A model generated the notes under the pieces. The model searched no databases and was not told the DNA's origin. It saw only the letters and a program-made list of their open reading frames with translations. A stretch of DNA of 30,195 nt, from positions 1 through 30,195 of the forward strand of contig CAZXWI010000008.1 in the NCBI GenBank assembly GCA_964644555.1. The letters are read 5' to 3'. Positions within the stretch are counted from its first letter, which is position 1, and each line of letters opens with the position of its first letter. The position numbers and the translations under genes were made by a program. The DNA is from RUG14186 sp964644555 (GTDB lineage Bacteria > Bacillota > Clostridia > Eubacteriales > Anaerofustaceae). This document shows, piece after piece, positions 15,016-24,806 of this stretch.

Positions 15016-15073
15016 TTGCTTTATCCTCTTATCAATTAATTTGCTATTATAATCTTTATGCCAAAATGAAACA

Positions 15074-16408
15074 TTATTTATTTGTAATATCGTTTATGTA
15101 CAAAATAAGTTCGCTCTTATCATTTTTTACAATCCCTTTTATTACACCCTCAAGTGCAATATTAAGAAGTTTGCCTATTTGCTTTCCCTCTAAGTATCCA
15201 CATTTTATGATATCATCCCCGTTTAATGCCAAATCTTTTAATGAAAAGCATTCTTCACGCTCTAAAATATTCTTTGCTCTTTCACTTATTTTATCTATTA
15301 AGTCAATTCGTTCAAAACACTCGGGGCTATGCGCTAAAGTGTCCGCCCTCTTTAAATCAAGCAGCATAAAAAACAATTCGGGAGTGATTTTATTAAACAA
15401 TTTTTTTATTGAGTCATCGGTATTTTCTATGGGCATATCATGCCGATAAACGAGAATTGTAACCTTATTTTTCGTATCATTGTCAAATTTTAATCGGGTT
15501 AAAACATTTTCGGCAATTTCCATGCTTACTTTATTATGCCCCCAAAAATGTCCGACTCCGTTATCGTCAGTAAAAAATGTGTCGGGCTTGCCGAAATCAT
15601 GTAGAAAAGCCGAAAGCCGCAATATCTTATCTTGCCCTATATTATCCACCGCTACGGCAGTATGAGTTAAAACATCGTAAATATGGTGTTTGTTTTTTTG
15701 CTCAAAGCCTTTCATCGGAAGTATTTCGGGAATAAACACCCCCAAAATATCCGCAAAATCGATTATTGTTTTTCCTGCGTACTTACCGCAAATTAACTTT
15801 ATAAATTCGTCCCTTATTCTTTCGCTGCTCACATTTTTAAGAAGATTCTTATTATCAAACAGTGCTTTATAAGTATTTTCTTCTATTTCAAAACCTAAAA
15901 CAGAGGCAAAACGAATTGCTCTGAGTATTCTGAGAGGGTCTTCGCTAAAACGAATATTTGCTTCCCCCACACATCGAATAACATTATTTTTTATGTCTGC
16001 TATGCCACCGAGTGGGTCTTTGATATTACCGAGTTCATCACAGGCTATGGCATTCATGGTAAAATCCCGCCTTAGTAAATCATCGGTTAACTTTTCGGTA
16101 AATGCCACAGAATCGGGGTGGCGCATATCCGAATATGCAGACTCTATTCTGTATGTGGTTATTTCAAGGGGCAATTCATCGATTATAACGGTGATTGTGC
16201 CATGTTTTATTCCTGTTGGGATAACAGAATAATCTTTAAAAACATCTATAATTTCTTCAGGGCGAGCAGAAGTCGTTATATCATAATCATTCGGAACCTT
16301 ACCCATAAGAAAATCACGAACGCAACCGCCCACCAAATAAGCCGAATAACCCTTTTGCTTAATTTTTTGTATCGCTTCTTTCGCTTGATACGCTATCACA
16401 TATTTCAT
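15074..16408 (-). CDS. cca: CCA tRNA nucleotidyltransferase with HD domain
   Basis: This enzyme adds or repairs the 3'-CCA end of tRNAs. The 444-residue class II protein starts with AYLVGGCVRDFLMG near 23-36. The catalytic NDYDITTSA near 39-47 has the DxD metal ligands. The RxxDxxxNA-type RRDFTMNAIACD is near 113-124, and the RNA/ATP-binding DPLRILRAIRFA is near 156-167. An HD-domain stretch (HHIYDVL...FLHDFGKP) lies near 240-275, as in Bacillota enzymes. A promoter ends 6 nt before the ATG and no ribosome site is seen, so the transcript is probably leaderless. Confidence 0.94.
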   Translation of the reverse strand: MKYVIAYQAKEAIQKIKQKGYSAYLVGGCVRDFLMGKVPNDYDITTSARPEEIIDVFKDYSVIPTGIKHGTITVIIDELPLEITTYRIESAYSDMRHPDSVAFTEKLTDDLLRRDFTMNAIACDELGNIKDPLGGIADIKNNVIRCVGEANIRFSEDPLRILRAIRFASVLGFEIEENTYKALFDNKNLLKNVSSERIRDEFIKLICGKYAGKTIIDFADILGVFIPEILPMKGFEQKNKHHIYDVLTHTAVAVDNIGQDKILRLSAFLHDFGKPDTFFTDDNGVGHFWGHNKVSMEIAENVLTRLKFDNDTKNKVTILVYRHDMPIENTDDSIKKLFNKITPELFFMLLDLKRADTLAHSPECFERIDLIDKISERAKNILEREECFSLKDLALNGDDIIKCGYLEGKQIGKLLNIALEGVIKGIVKNDKSELILYINDITNK

Positions 16409-16414
16409 ATGAAT

Positions 16415-16443
16415 ATTATATATGCCTTTAAATTAAAATACAA
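16415..16443 (-). promoter_or_regulatory. Promoter of cca placed for a leaderless start
   Basis: TTGTAT and TATAAT are separated by exactly 17 bp on the minus strand. The -10 box ends 6 nt before the cca ATG, so the expected start site is the A of the ATG. Confidence 0.72.
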
Positions 16444-16457
16444 TGTTTTATATTAGC

Positions 16458-18815
16458 TTACTCCTCGTAAAATCCATCATCAAAAAACTCATCGAATCCG
16501 CTGGAACGCAGATATTTTTTTAAATCATTGGAATTATTGACAAAAACCATATTATCGTAATGAGGCGGAAAACACTTTCTGTATGCACTGTAGCGAAAAC
16601 GCTCGTCCAACAAAACCGCACAACCCTTATCGTCCTGCGTGCGGATAACTCTGCCCATAGCCTGCAAAACTTTATTCATTCCGGGATACACATAGGCATA
16701 ATCGAATCCGCTTTTGCCCGATTTGTCGTAATGCTCTTTTATAAGCTCTCTCTCCGTGCATATCATAGGCAGGCTTACTCCGCATATTACAGCACCTATC
16801 AATTTATCGCCCACCAAGTCCACAGCTTCTCCGAACACTCCTCCGATAACGGCAAATGCAGTAACGGCACTCGAAACGGTGAACTTACTCAAAAATTCGT
16901 TGCGTTTTTTTTCGTTCATATTTCGCTCTTGCAGAAGAATATTATCATCTTCGTATTTATTGATATACTCTTCGTAAACAGCATTTAAATATAAATACGA
17001 TGGGAAAAATACTATGTAATTCCCTTTTTTACTCATTATGGTATCATGTATTCGATCTGCCACATCTTTGTAGTGGAGTGCTCGTTTGGTGTATGTGGTG
17101 GAAATGCTCGTATCGACGGCTATCTTAAAATTATCCTTATCAAACGATGATGCTACACTGTATAAGTCATCATCACTACTTCCGCCCAATATCTCACGGT
17201 AATATTCCAAAGGAGTAAAGGTTGCAGAGAAAAACACTCCGCTTTTGCCCTTTTTCAAAATAGCCTTTAAATATTCGCCTGCATCTGTGCAAAACAGTTT
17301 AAGAAAATCTCCCTTATTGTCATAATAAAAAATATGGGATTCTTTCTTTATGTCATATATATTTATAAATCGATTGACGTTAAAGTACATATCCAGTACA
17401 TATTGATATTTTTCATCACTTGAATTTGCCCTTGACAAATAGTTATCCGCTTCGTGAGTAAACTTTCCGAGCAATGTGTAGAAATCAAGAGAAATATCTT
17501 CGAAAACATAAGCATCTTTGCCACGGGAATCACTTTCCCATTCGCCGAAATAATCGATGATTTCGTCCGCTATCTTATTAAGCTTACGAAGGCTCGGTGC
17601 AACCTGTTTTAGCTTGTAAAGATCCTTTTTGTATATTTCGGCGGAATACATTTGCCGGCTTCTGTCGGGCAGATTATGAGCCTCATCCACCAAAAATATA
17701 TAGTCGGTGCTTTCGCTCTCGTCATCAAAAAATCGTTTCAATGCGGCAGAGGGGTCGAAAACATAGTTGTAATCACATATTATTATGTCAGCCCATTGTG
17801 CAAAATCCAGCGACATTTCAAACGGACACATCTTATATTCTTCGCTTATATCTTCAAAATCCTTTTGCAAAACAAAATTTCTGTCGTCTAAAATCTTATC
17901 TTTATTCTCTCTTAATTTGTCGTAATACCTGTTTGCATACTCGCAGTCTATGGGGTTGCAACTCGGTTTTGCCAGCTTGCATGCTTTTTCTTTGGCGGTT
18001 ATTTCCACAACCTTGGCATTCAAGCCCTTTTTCATTAAAATTTGCATGGCATTTACGGCAACGGCTTTCTGGGTTGATTTCGATGTCAAGTAAAACACTT
18101 TTGGATTATTCAAATACGGCATTGCCTTGATTGCCGGATATAATGCGTTGAGGGTTTTACCGCTTCCCGTAGGCGCATTCATAAACACATTTTTCCCTGC
18201 TTTTATCAGCTTATATATTCTGTTTATGGTTTCCTTTTGGTACATTCTGAAGTCAAAGGGAAACTTTATTTTGGCTATGGTATCGTTTCGTTTTTCTTCC
18301 AAAAACTCCAAGTGTTTTACAGCATCAATGTAAGCTAAACACATCTTATCGAAAAAGATTTTGAGCTTCTCAAAACTTTCACTGTATTCAAACTGCTTTA
18401 TATCTTTCTTTTCACCGGTATATATATATGTAACCTTTAAATCAATGCAGTCAAGGTCGTTTTCCACGCAGTACATATATGCGTAGCACTTGCACTGTGC
18501 CAAATGCACATCTTCCGGTTCTTCTATTTCCAAAAGAGATCTTGAAGTAGATTTTATTTCTTCGATTGCAGGATGTTTTTTGTAGTTCAAAACGCCATCG
18601 GCTCGCCCCGAAATATTAAGCAGCGTATCATCAAAAACAGCCGACAAATCAAGCGAATATTCGCTCAGATCTGTCGGTTTATACTTACTTTGCACATATT
18701 GATGCAGGCGTATACCTTCCGTCATACGCCCGCGTGATGAATACCTGTTATCTATTGAACCTGAAAGCATGCTGTATGCACATAGCTCTTTTACCGAAAT
18801 ATTGTAGGCTCTCAT
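16458..18815 (-). CDS. Rad3/DinG-type Fe-S helicase with N-terminal PD-(D/E)XK nuclease
   Basis: This 785-residue protein combines two parts. Residues about 1-175 hold a RecB/Cas4-like nuclease motif set: GRAD at 70-73, EIK at 86-88 and QCKCY at 107-111. From about 185 it is an XPD/DinG superfamily 2 helicase. Walker A is APTGSGKT (214-221). Four cysteines near 279, 286, 291 and 330 fit the Fe-S cluster site. The Walker B is DEAH (377-380), and the final motif is QAMGRVIRT near 715-723. Such enzymes unwind DNA 5'-3' in repair. It starts 6 nt after gyrA, so it is probably coupled to gyrase expression. Confidence 0.9.
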   Translation of the reverse strand: MRAYNISVKELCAYSMLSGSIDNRYSSRGRMTEGIRLHQYVQSKYKPTDLSEYSLDLSAVFDDTLLNISGRADGVLNYKKHPAIEEIKSTSRSLLEIEEPEDVHLAQCKCYAYMYCVENDLDCIDLKVTYIYTGEKKDIKQFEYSESFEKLKIFFDKMCLAYIDAVKHLEFLEEKRNDTIAKIKFPFDFRMYQKETINRIYKLIKAGKNVFMNAPTGSGKTLNALYPAIKAMPYLNNPKVFYLTSKSTQKAVAVNAMQILMKKGLNAKVVEITAKEKACKLAKPSCNPIDCEYANRYYDKLRENKDKILDDRNFVLQKDFEDISEEYKMCPFEMSLDFAQWADIIICDYNYVFDPSAALKRFFDDESESTDYIFLVDEAHNLPDRSRQMYSAEIYKKDLYKLKQVAPSLRKLNKIADEIIDYFGEWESDSRGKDAYVFEDISLDFYTLLGKFTHEADNYLSRANSSDEKYQYVLDMYFNVNRFINIYDIKKESHIFYYDNKGDFLKLFCTDAGEYLKAILKKGKSGVFFSATFTPLEYYREILGGSSDDDLYSVASSFDKDNFKIAVDTSISTTYTKRALHYKDVADRIHDTIMSKKGNYIVFFPSYLYLNAVYEEYINKYEDDNILLQERNMNEKKRNEFLSKFTVSSAVTAFAVIGGVFGEAVDLVGDKLIGAVICGVSLPMICTERELIKEHYDKSGKSGFDYAYVYPGMNKVLQAMGRVIRTQDDKGCAVLLDERFRYSAYRKCFPPHYDNMVFVNNSNDLKKYLRSSGFDEFFDDGFYEE

Positions 18816-18821
18816 AATAGC

Positions 18822-21302
18822 TTATTCATTCTCCGATGAGTTTTCCTCTGCATCATTTTCTTTTGTGATCTTGGCAATAGCCGCAATCTTAATATCATCA
18901 TCAAGCCTCATTACCTTAACGCCCGATGTGCTTCTACCCATGGTCGAAATTCCGCTGGCTTCCATTCTGATAACAACACCGTCATCGGAAATCATCATTA
19001 CATCGTTTTCGTCTTTATCGATGCAAACAATTCCAGTAACAAAGCCGGTCTTGCTCGTTAATTTATAGTTCTGCACTCCCTTACCGGCTCTCTTCTGGAT
19101 AGGATACAATCCAACTTTCGTGAGTTTGCCGAATCCGTTTTGAGTTACGCTGAGAATGTGTTTACCGTCTTCGGCTATATCCATACCGATCAATCTGTCG
19201 CCGTCCATAAGGTTAATACCCTTTACCCCCATGCTGACACGACCGATTGGTCTTAGGTCGGATTCGTTGAATGTTATAGCCAAACCACTCTCCGTACCCA
19301 TGATGATGTTCTTGGTTCCGTCGGTGAGTTTAACGCTGATAAGTTCGTCATCCTCGGCAAGGTTAATTCCGATAATGCCTGTTTTACGAGATGAATCGTA
19401 TTCGGTGAGTGCGGTTTTCTTAATGATACCGTTTCTCGTTGCCATAACAAGGAAGTTATCTTCATTGAATTCCTGAACCGGAATAACTGCAGTTATCTTT
19501 TCATCCGGGTCTGTCGGAAGAATATTTACTATGGCTGTTCCCTTTGCCGTGCGTCCTGCCTCGGGCACTTCGTATGCCTTTAAGCGGTAAGCCTTACCCT
19601 TATTGGTAAAGAAGAGTATATAGCTGTGTGTGGAACACATGAACAAATGCTCAACGAAGTCGTTCTCCCTTGTAGCATGAGCCGAAATACCTTTACCTCC
19701 TCGTTTTTGCGATTTATAGGTGTTGGCAGGTATTCTTTTTACATATCCCACATGAGTAATGGTAATTACCACATCTTCCTGCGGAATGAGATCTTCCACA
19801 TCAATATCTTCTTCGTCATTTTCGAATGAAGTTCTTCTCTCATCATTGAATTTCTCTTTAATTTCAAGCATTTCTTCTTTGATGATATCTTTTACCATCT
19901 GCTCGCTGTCGAGAACTGCCTTTAAGTATTCGATGAGTTTTTCTATTTCTTCATATTCGTTTTGGAGCTTTTCTCTCTCTAAACCCTGGAGTCGTCTAAG
20001 CTGCATATCAACGATGGCTTTAGCCTGAATTTCGCTTAATTCAAAGCGTTTCATAAGACGGGCTTCCGCATCGTTGTATGAAGAACGGATTATGGAAATT
20101 ACTTCGTCGATATTATCAAGAGCAATCAAATAACCCTCTAAAATGTGGGCTCTTGCAAGCGCTTTGTCAAGGTCGAATTTTGTTCTTCTTACAATAACTT
20201 CCTTTTGATGCTCGATATAGCAATCCAACACTTCTTTAAGGTTAAGTACTTTCGGCTGGTTATGGTCCAAAACCAGCATTATAACACCGAAAGTATCCTG
20301 CATTTGAGTGTTTTTATAAAGCTGATTTAAAATAACTTGAGCATTGGCATCTCTTTTAAGATCTATCTCTATTCTCATACCTTTACGGTCGGATAAATCC
20401 TTAACATCGGAAATGCCGACTATCTTTTTATCTCTTACCAAATCGGCTATTTTTTCTACCAACTTGGCTTTATTAACCATATACGGAATTTCCGTAACAA
20501 CGATCTTCTGCTTGGTTGCGGTTGCCTGCTCTATTGTAGCTTTGGCTCTGACTTTGATTCTGCCTCGACCTGTGGTATAAGCATTCATAATACCGCTTTT
20601 GCCCATTATGATACCGCCTGTCGGAAAATCCGGACCTTTGACATATTTTGTGAGATCCCTTGCGGTTAATTCGCTGTTATCCAAAAGAGCTACCGTTGCA
20701 TCGATAACCTCTCCGATATTATGCGGCGGAATATTGGTTGCCATACCTACGGCGATACCGTTTGAACCGTTTACCAAAAGGTTCGGGAATCTTGAGGGTA
20801 AAACGAGCGGCTCTTTTAAGCTTTCATCAAAGTTCGGACCGAAATCAACTGTGTTTTTGTTAATATCACGAAGCATTTCAGCCGTGATTTTCGACATTCT
20901 CGCCTCGGTGTAACGCATGGCAGCAGGGCTGTCGCCGTCAACAGAACCGAAGTTACCCTGTCCGTCAACGAGCATATATCTTGTGGAAAAGTCCTGAGCC
21001 AAACGAGCCATTGCATCGTATATTGATGAGTCCCCGTGGGGATGGTATTTACCCATTACATCACCGACTATACGAGCGCTCTTTCTGTATGCACTGTTTG
21101 CTCTTACACCGAGTTCTTCCATAGCGTACAGGATACGTCTGTGAACAGGTTTGAGTCCGTCCCTTACATCCGGAAGAGCACGCCCTACAATAACGCTCAT
21201 GGCATAATCGATATAGGACTTTTGCATAGTATCTACGAAATCTACGACTTTAACATCGTCGAAGTTTTCTTCGGTCATATTTTCAATATTTTTTTCGTCC
21301 AT
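18822..21302 (-). CDS. gyrA: DNA gyrase subunit A
   Basis: This breakage-reunion subunit of gyrase introduces negative supercoils with GyrB. About 826 residues from ATG 21302, which has AAGGTG 7 nt before it; a TTG two codons earlier is too close. The winged-helix catalytic region has YHPHGDSSIYD and AAMRYTEARM, with the DNA-linking Tyr at about 133. Ser92 and Asp96 match E. coli Ser83 and Asp87, so no classic quinolone-resistance change is seen. The GyrA-box QKRGGKG in the C-terminal beta-pinwheel marks it as gyrase rather than topoisomerase IV. It begins 11 nt after gyrB. Confidence 0.97.
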   Translation of the reverse strand: MDEKNIENMTEENFDDVKVVDFVDTMQKSYIDYAMSVIVGRALPDVRDGLKPVHRRILYAMEELGVRANSAYRKSARIVGDVMGKYHPHGDSSIYDAMARLAQDFSTRYMLVDGQGNFGSVDGDSPAAMRYTEARMSKITAEMLRDINKNTVDFGPNFDESLKEPLVLPSRFPNLLVNGSNGIAVGMATNIPPHNIGEVIDATVALLDNSELTARDLTKYVKGPDFPTGGIIMGKSGIMNAYTTGRGRIKVRAKATIEQATATKQKIVVTEIPYMVNKAKLVEKIADLVRDKKIVGISDVKDLSDRKGMRIEIDLKRDANAQVILNQLYKNTQMQDTFGVIMLVLDHNQPKVLNLKEVLDCYIEHQKEVIVRRTKFDLDKALARAHILEGYLIALDNIDEVISIIRSSYNDAEARLMKRFELSEIQAKAIVDMQLRRLQGLEREKLQNEYEEIEKLIEYLKAVLDSEQMVKDIIKEEMLEIKEKFNDERRTSFENDEEDIDVEDLIPQEDVVITITHVGYVKRIPANTYKSQKRGGKGISAHATRENDFVEHLFMCSTHSYILFFTNKGKAYRLKAYEVPEAGRTAKGTAIVNILPTDPDEKITAVIPVQEFNEDNFLVMATRNGIIKKTALTEYDSSRKTGIIGINLAEDDELISVKLTDGTKNIIMGTESGLAITFNESDLRPIGRVSMGVKGINLMDGDRLIGMDIAEDGKHILSVTQNGFGKLTKVGLYPIQKRAGKGVQNYKLTSKTGFVTGIVCIDKDENDVMMISDDGVVIRMEASGISTMGRSTSGVKVMRLDDDIKIAAIAKITKENDAEENSSENE

Positions 21303-21313
21303 ATTCAATCACC

Positions 21314-23218
21314 TTATATATCCAAGTTAACAACTTTCGTTGCGTTCTCGGTAATAAAATCTTTACGCGGCTGTACCTGATCTCCCATTAATATGGAACA
21401 GATAAGATCTGCTCGCATTGCATCTTCAACGCTGACTTTAAGAAGAGTTCTGTTAGCGGGGTTCATTGTGGTTTCCCAAAGCTGTTCGGGGTTCATTTCA
21501 CCAAGACCTTTATATCGTTGAAGCTCGGTTTTATCCCTGCCTATCTCTTCATAAATTATTTCAAGTTGATCTTCGTCATAGCAATAACGAATGTCTTTGC
21601 CCTTTTGCACCTTATAAAGAGGCGGCTGAGCAATATATACATATCCGTGGTCAATAAGCCCCGGCATGTATCGGTAGAAGAATGTTAAAAGCAATGTTCT
21701 GATGTGTGCTCCGTCGACATCGGCATCGGTCATGATGATTATCTTGTGATATCTTGCTTTTGAGATATCGAAATCATCGGATATTCCCGTACCGAATGCG
21801 GTTATCATAGATTTGATCGTGTCGCTGGCAAGCATTCTGTCAAGACGAACTTTTTCAACGTTTAGTATTTTACCTCTTAGCGGCAAAATAGCCTGTATTT
21901 TAGGATCTCGACCTTGCTTTGCACTGCCTCCCGCAGAATCCCCCTCTACGATATATATCTCGCAATTTGCAGGGTCTTTGTCGGCACAGTCTGATAATTT
22001 ACCGGGTAAAGCCGCCGATTCCAATGCACTCTTTCTTCTGATAAGGTCTTTTGCTTTTTTGGCTGCGGCTCTTGCCCTTGTTGCCAAAACAGCTTTTTCC
22101 AAAATGAGCTTTGCTTCCGCAGGGTGTTCTTCAAGGTACGAATTGAGATAATCTGCAACAAGCGTATCGACCATTCCTCTTATTTCGGGGTTACCGAGTT
22201 TTGTTTTGGTCTGTCCTTCAAATTCGGGATTTTTGAGCTTAACGCTGATGATTGCGGTAAGTCCTTCTCTTATATCCTCACCGGAGAGGTTTTCTTCATT
22301 TTCTCGAATGATATTGTATCTTCTCGCATATGCGTTTATGCAGCGTGTAAGAGCGCTTTTAAAGCCATTCATATGCATACCGCCCTCGGTGGTGTTGATG
22401 TTGTTCGCATACGAATAGAGGTTCTCTTTGTAACTGTCGGTGTATTGCATAGCTATTTCAAGTTCACCCGCATCGGAGGATTTTTCAAAATACATAATGC
22501 TTTCGGTTATAGATTCTTTACCGGTATTGAGCATTTTTATGTATTCGATAATACCGCCCTCGTAATGGAAAACTTCTTCTTTTATTTCGGAGGTTCTTGC
22601 ATCTTTTAAACTTATGCAAAGTCCTTTATTGAGAAATGCCAATTCCTGCATTCTGTGTTTTAATATATCGAAAGAATATACGAGTTCGGAAAATATTTCG
22701 GCATCAGGCTTAAATGAAACTACGGTTCCGGTTTTCTTCGTTTTACCTGTAACTTTAAGATCCCCCATAGGTTTACCTCTTTGGTAATCCTGTTCGTGTA
22801 TCTCACCGTTTTGGTATACAGTAACATGTAACCATTCGCTCAATGCGTTAACTACCGAAACACCTACACCATGAAGCCCACCCGATACTTTGTAGTTGGA
22901 ATTGTCGAACTTACCTCCTGCATGAAGCTTGGTAAGTGCTATCTCCACGGCACTCTTTTTATATTGCGGGTGCATACCCGTAGGAATACCTCGCCCGTCG
23001 TCTGTAACTGTAATGGTGTCCCCTTCGTTAATAACGACTTCGATGTTTTTACAATATCCTGCCAAAGCTTCGTCAACAGAGTTGTCCACAATTTCGTAAA
23101 CCAAATGGTGCAATCCGCCTTTTCCCGTAGAGCCGATGTACATACCGGGTCGTTTGCGAACCGCTTCCAGCCCCTCCAAAACTTTTATGCCACTTGCGTC
23201 ATAACCGTTTGTTGTCAT
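21314..23218 (-). CDS. gyrB: DNA gyrase subunit B
   Basis: The ATPase subunit of gyrase, about 634 residues from ATG 23218. That start has AAAGGAG 5 nt before it; an earlier in-frame ATG at 23236 is not well placed. The GHKL ATP site shows EIVDNSVDEALAG and DDGRGIP, then GGLHGVGVSVVNALS. The TOPRIM domain has EGDSAGGSAKQGRD and DADVDGAHI, which bind Mg2+. The C-terminal tail has RYKGLGEMNPEQLWETTM. It is 33 nt downstream of recF. Confidence 0.97.
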   Translation of the reverse strand: MTTNGYDASGIKVLEGLEAVRKRPGMYIGSTGKGGLHHLVYEIVDNSVDEALAGYCKNIEVVINEGDTITVTDDGRGIPTGMHPQYKKSAVEIALTKLHAGGKFDNSNYKVSGGLHGVGVSVVNALSEWLHVTVYQNGEIHEQDYQRGKPMGDLKVTGKTKKTGTVVSFKPDAEIFSELVYSFDILKHRMQELAFLNKGLCISLKDARTSEIKEEVFHYEGGIIEYIKMLNTGKESITESIMYFEKSSDAGELEIAMQYTDSYKENLYSYANNINTTEGGMHMNGFKSALTRCINAYARRYNIIRENEENLSGEDIREGLTAIISVKLKNPEFEGQTKTKLGNPEIRGMVDTLVADYLNSYLEEHPAEAKLILEKAVLATRARAAAKKAKDLIRRKSALESAALPGKLSDCADKDPANCEIYIVEGDSAGGSAKQGRDPKIQAILPLRGKILNVEKVRLDRMLASDTIKSMITAFGTGISDDFDISKARYHKIIIMTDADVDGAHIRTLLLTFFYRYMPGLIDHGYVYIAQPPLYKVQKGKDIRYCYDEDQLEIIYEEIGRDKTELQRYKGLGEMNPEQLWETTMNPANRTLLKVSVEDAMRADLICSILMGDQVQPRKDFITENATKVVNLDI

Positions 23219-23251
23219 AATATCTCCTTTACTCATATATCTGCAATTTAA

Positions 23252-24346
23252 TTATATTCTTGTAATTTTCCCATTATCTGCACTGAAAATATTGCATTGA
23301 GAGTTCGTCTCAAAATCAATATTCGCACATGTTATAAAAACCTGATTTTCGTTTAATATTTCGCTTATACTGCTTCTTCGGGTTTCGTCCAATTCACTCA
23401 TGACATCATCCAAAAGGATTATCGGCTTTTGGTATTTACGATTTTCGATAAGTTCGCACAAGGCAAGCTTTAAGCTTAATGCAATGCTTCGCTTTTGCCC
23501 TTGAGAAGCGAATTTCTTTGCGTTTTTGCCGTTTATATATAAGATTATATCGTCGTGATGAACCCCAACGGAAGTATTTTGGCAAATCATATCCGTTCTT
23601 TTGGCTTCGGAAAGCCTATTTTTGTAAAGATTTAAAATCTCCGATAAAGAAATATTCGCATCTATCACATTCGATGAATAACTCAGCGATATATTTTCGC
23701 TACCTCGGCTTATCAAAGAATAGTATTTTTGTGAAACGCTGTTTAATTCTTTCAAAAATTTTATTCGGTATTGACAAATTCCCATTCCCGAACTCGCTAA
23801 AGCTTCGTCATACACTTCCAAAAGCGACTCTTTGCTTACGGAATAATCTTTCAAAATCATATTTCGCATTTTCAATGTTTTGTTGTATTCCGCTAAAATG
23901 TGAGCATATCCGGGGTATAAAATGCTGATGGATTCGTTTATAAAATTTCGTCTTACCTGAGGCGTTTCCACAACGAGTCGGGAATCCTCCGGAGAGAAAA
24001 TAACTGCCGAAAATTCATTAAGCAAAGATTGTCTGCTTTTAACGGCGGAAGAATTGATAAAATGCTTTTTGCCTTTTTCATCTATACTCATCTTTACATC
24101 TACGCTCGTGAAGTCATCGCAGCAAACGACCGCCGAACTCATGCAAAAATTCTTATTTTCCTGTATGAAATTCATAAAAGCATTTTCTCTGTGGCTCTTG
24201 CCCGTTAAAGTCAAATATATTGCCTCGACGGTATTGGTCTTGCCTTGTGCATTCTTGCCGCAGATAACATTATACCGCTCACCGAAAATCAATTCGGCAT
24301 GTTCGATATTTCGAAAGTTGTTTAATGTTAAACTTTGAATATGCAT
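23252..24346 (-). CDS. recF: DNA replication and repair protein RecF
   Basis: This SMC-like ATPase helps load RecA at gapped DNA with RecO and RecR. Its 364 residues are the normal length. Walker A is GKNAQGKTN near 30-38. The signature region is FASQGQKRSIALSLKLA near 278-294, and Walker B is PIILLDDVMSELDETRR near 307-323. The ribosome site AAAGGAT precedes the ATG. In many bacteria recF follows dnaA and dnaN; here it is the first gene of its unit, with its own promoter. Confidence 0.95.
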   Translation of the reverse strand: MHIQSLTLNNFRNIEHAELIFGERYNVICGKNAQGKTNTVEAIYLTLTGKSHRENAFMNFIQENKNFCMSSAVVCCDDFTSVDVKMSIDEKGKKHFINSSAVKSRQSLLNEFSAVIFSPEDSRLVVETPQVRRNFINESISILYPGYAHILAEYNKTLKMRNMILKDYSVSKESLLEVYDEALASSGMGICQYRIKFLKELNSVSQKYYSLISRGSENISLSYSSNVIDANISLSEILNLYKNRLSEAKRTDMICQNTSVGVHHDDIILYINGKNAKKFASQGQKRSIALSLKLALCELIENRKYQKPIILLDDVMSELDETRRSSISEILNENQVFITCANIDFETNSQCNIFSADNGKITRI

Positions 24347-24382
24347 TGCAATCCTTTATCCATGTTATTTCTTAACTGATTA

Positions 24383-24391
24383 ATTATACCA
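24383..24391 (-). promoter_or_regulatory. Extended -10 promoter of recF-gyrB-gyrA
   Basis: TGG-TATAAT on the minus strand forms an extended -10 box. No good -35 is visible. The predicted leader is about 30 nt. Confidence 0.6.
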
Positions 24392-24419
24392 TAAAAATAA
24401 TTTCTATCATAGAAAAGCC

Positions 24420-24735
24420 GCTCAAATTCTCATATTTCACCTATTCTTTTTCTGTTTTTTTGGCTTTATACGGTTATTTTTTTACATATTTCGTAAAAGC
24501 TTTCTTAGTTAAAATATACATATTTGATTTACTCAAAAGCTAAAAGAAAATTTATTTTCGCTAAAATACAAAATAAGCAAAATCATACATCAATCTCACT
24601 GATTTTTAAATCAATTTTACACTGTTTTTTCGAACATCGACATATAAATTCGGCAAAATTTTATTATTTACCGAAACATCATTTACTCAAAACAATACAT
24701 TTTTCGCATAAATCAATGTTTTTTGCTCGTATTTA
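24420..24735. other. AT-rich spacer between recF and typA, no gene found
   Basis: About 315 nt with very low G+C, made of T-rich and A-rich runs. I see no convincing ORF, tRNA, riboswitch or hairpin. The only DnaA-box-like word nearby is a 7-of-9 match (TTATCCATG, 24356-24364) in the recF leader. It may simply be a divergent promoter region. Confidence 0.5.
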
Positions 24736-24764
24736 TTGCCGAAACGAAATAATTGTACTATAAT
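24736..24764 (+). promoter_or_regulatory. Promoter of typA
   Basis: TTGCCG and TATAAT are separated by 17 bp. The leader to the ATG is about 36 nt and includes an AGGGAAG ribosome site. Confidence 0.72.
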
Positions 24765-24806
24765 ATTAGGTCGTAAATCAATAAATAAACAGGGAAGAAT
24801 AAAATA

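Noticed and set aside
15016..15073. SAM or SAH riboswitch before luxS
   Set aside because: The 58-nt gap is too short and holds only a TATAAT word and a ribosome site, with no conserved hairpin.
24356..24735. Possible replication origin upstream of recF
   Set aside because: Only one 7-of-9 DnaA-box-like word was found, overlapping the recF leader, and there is no dnaA or dnaN. AT richness alone is not enough.
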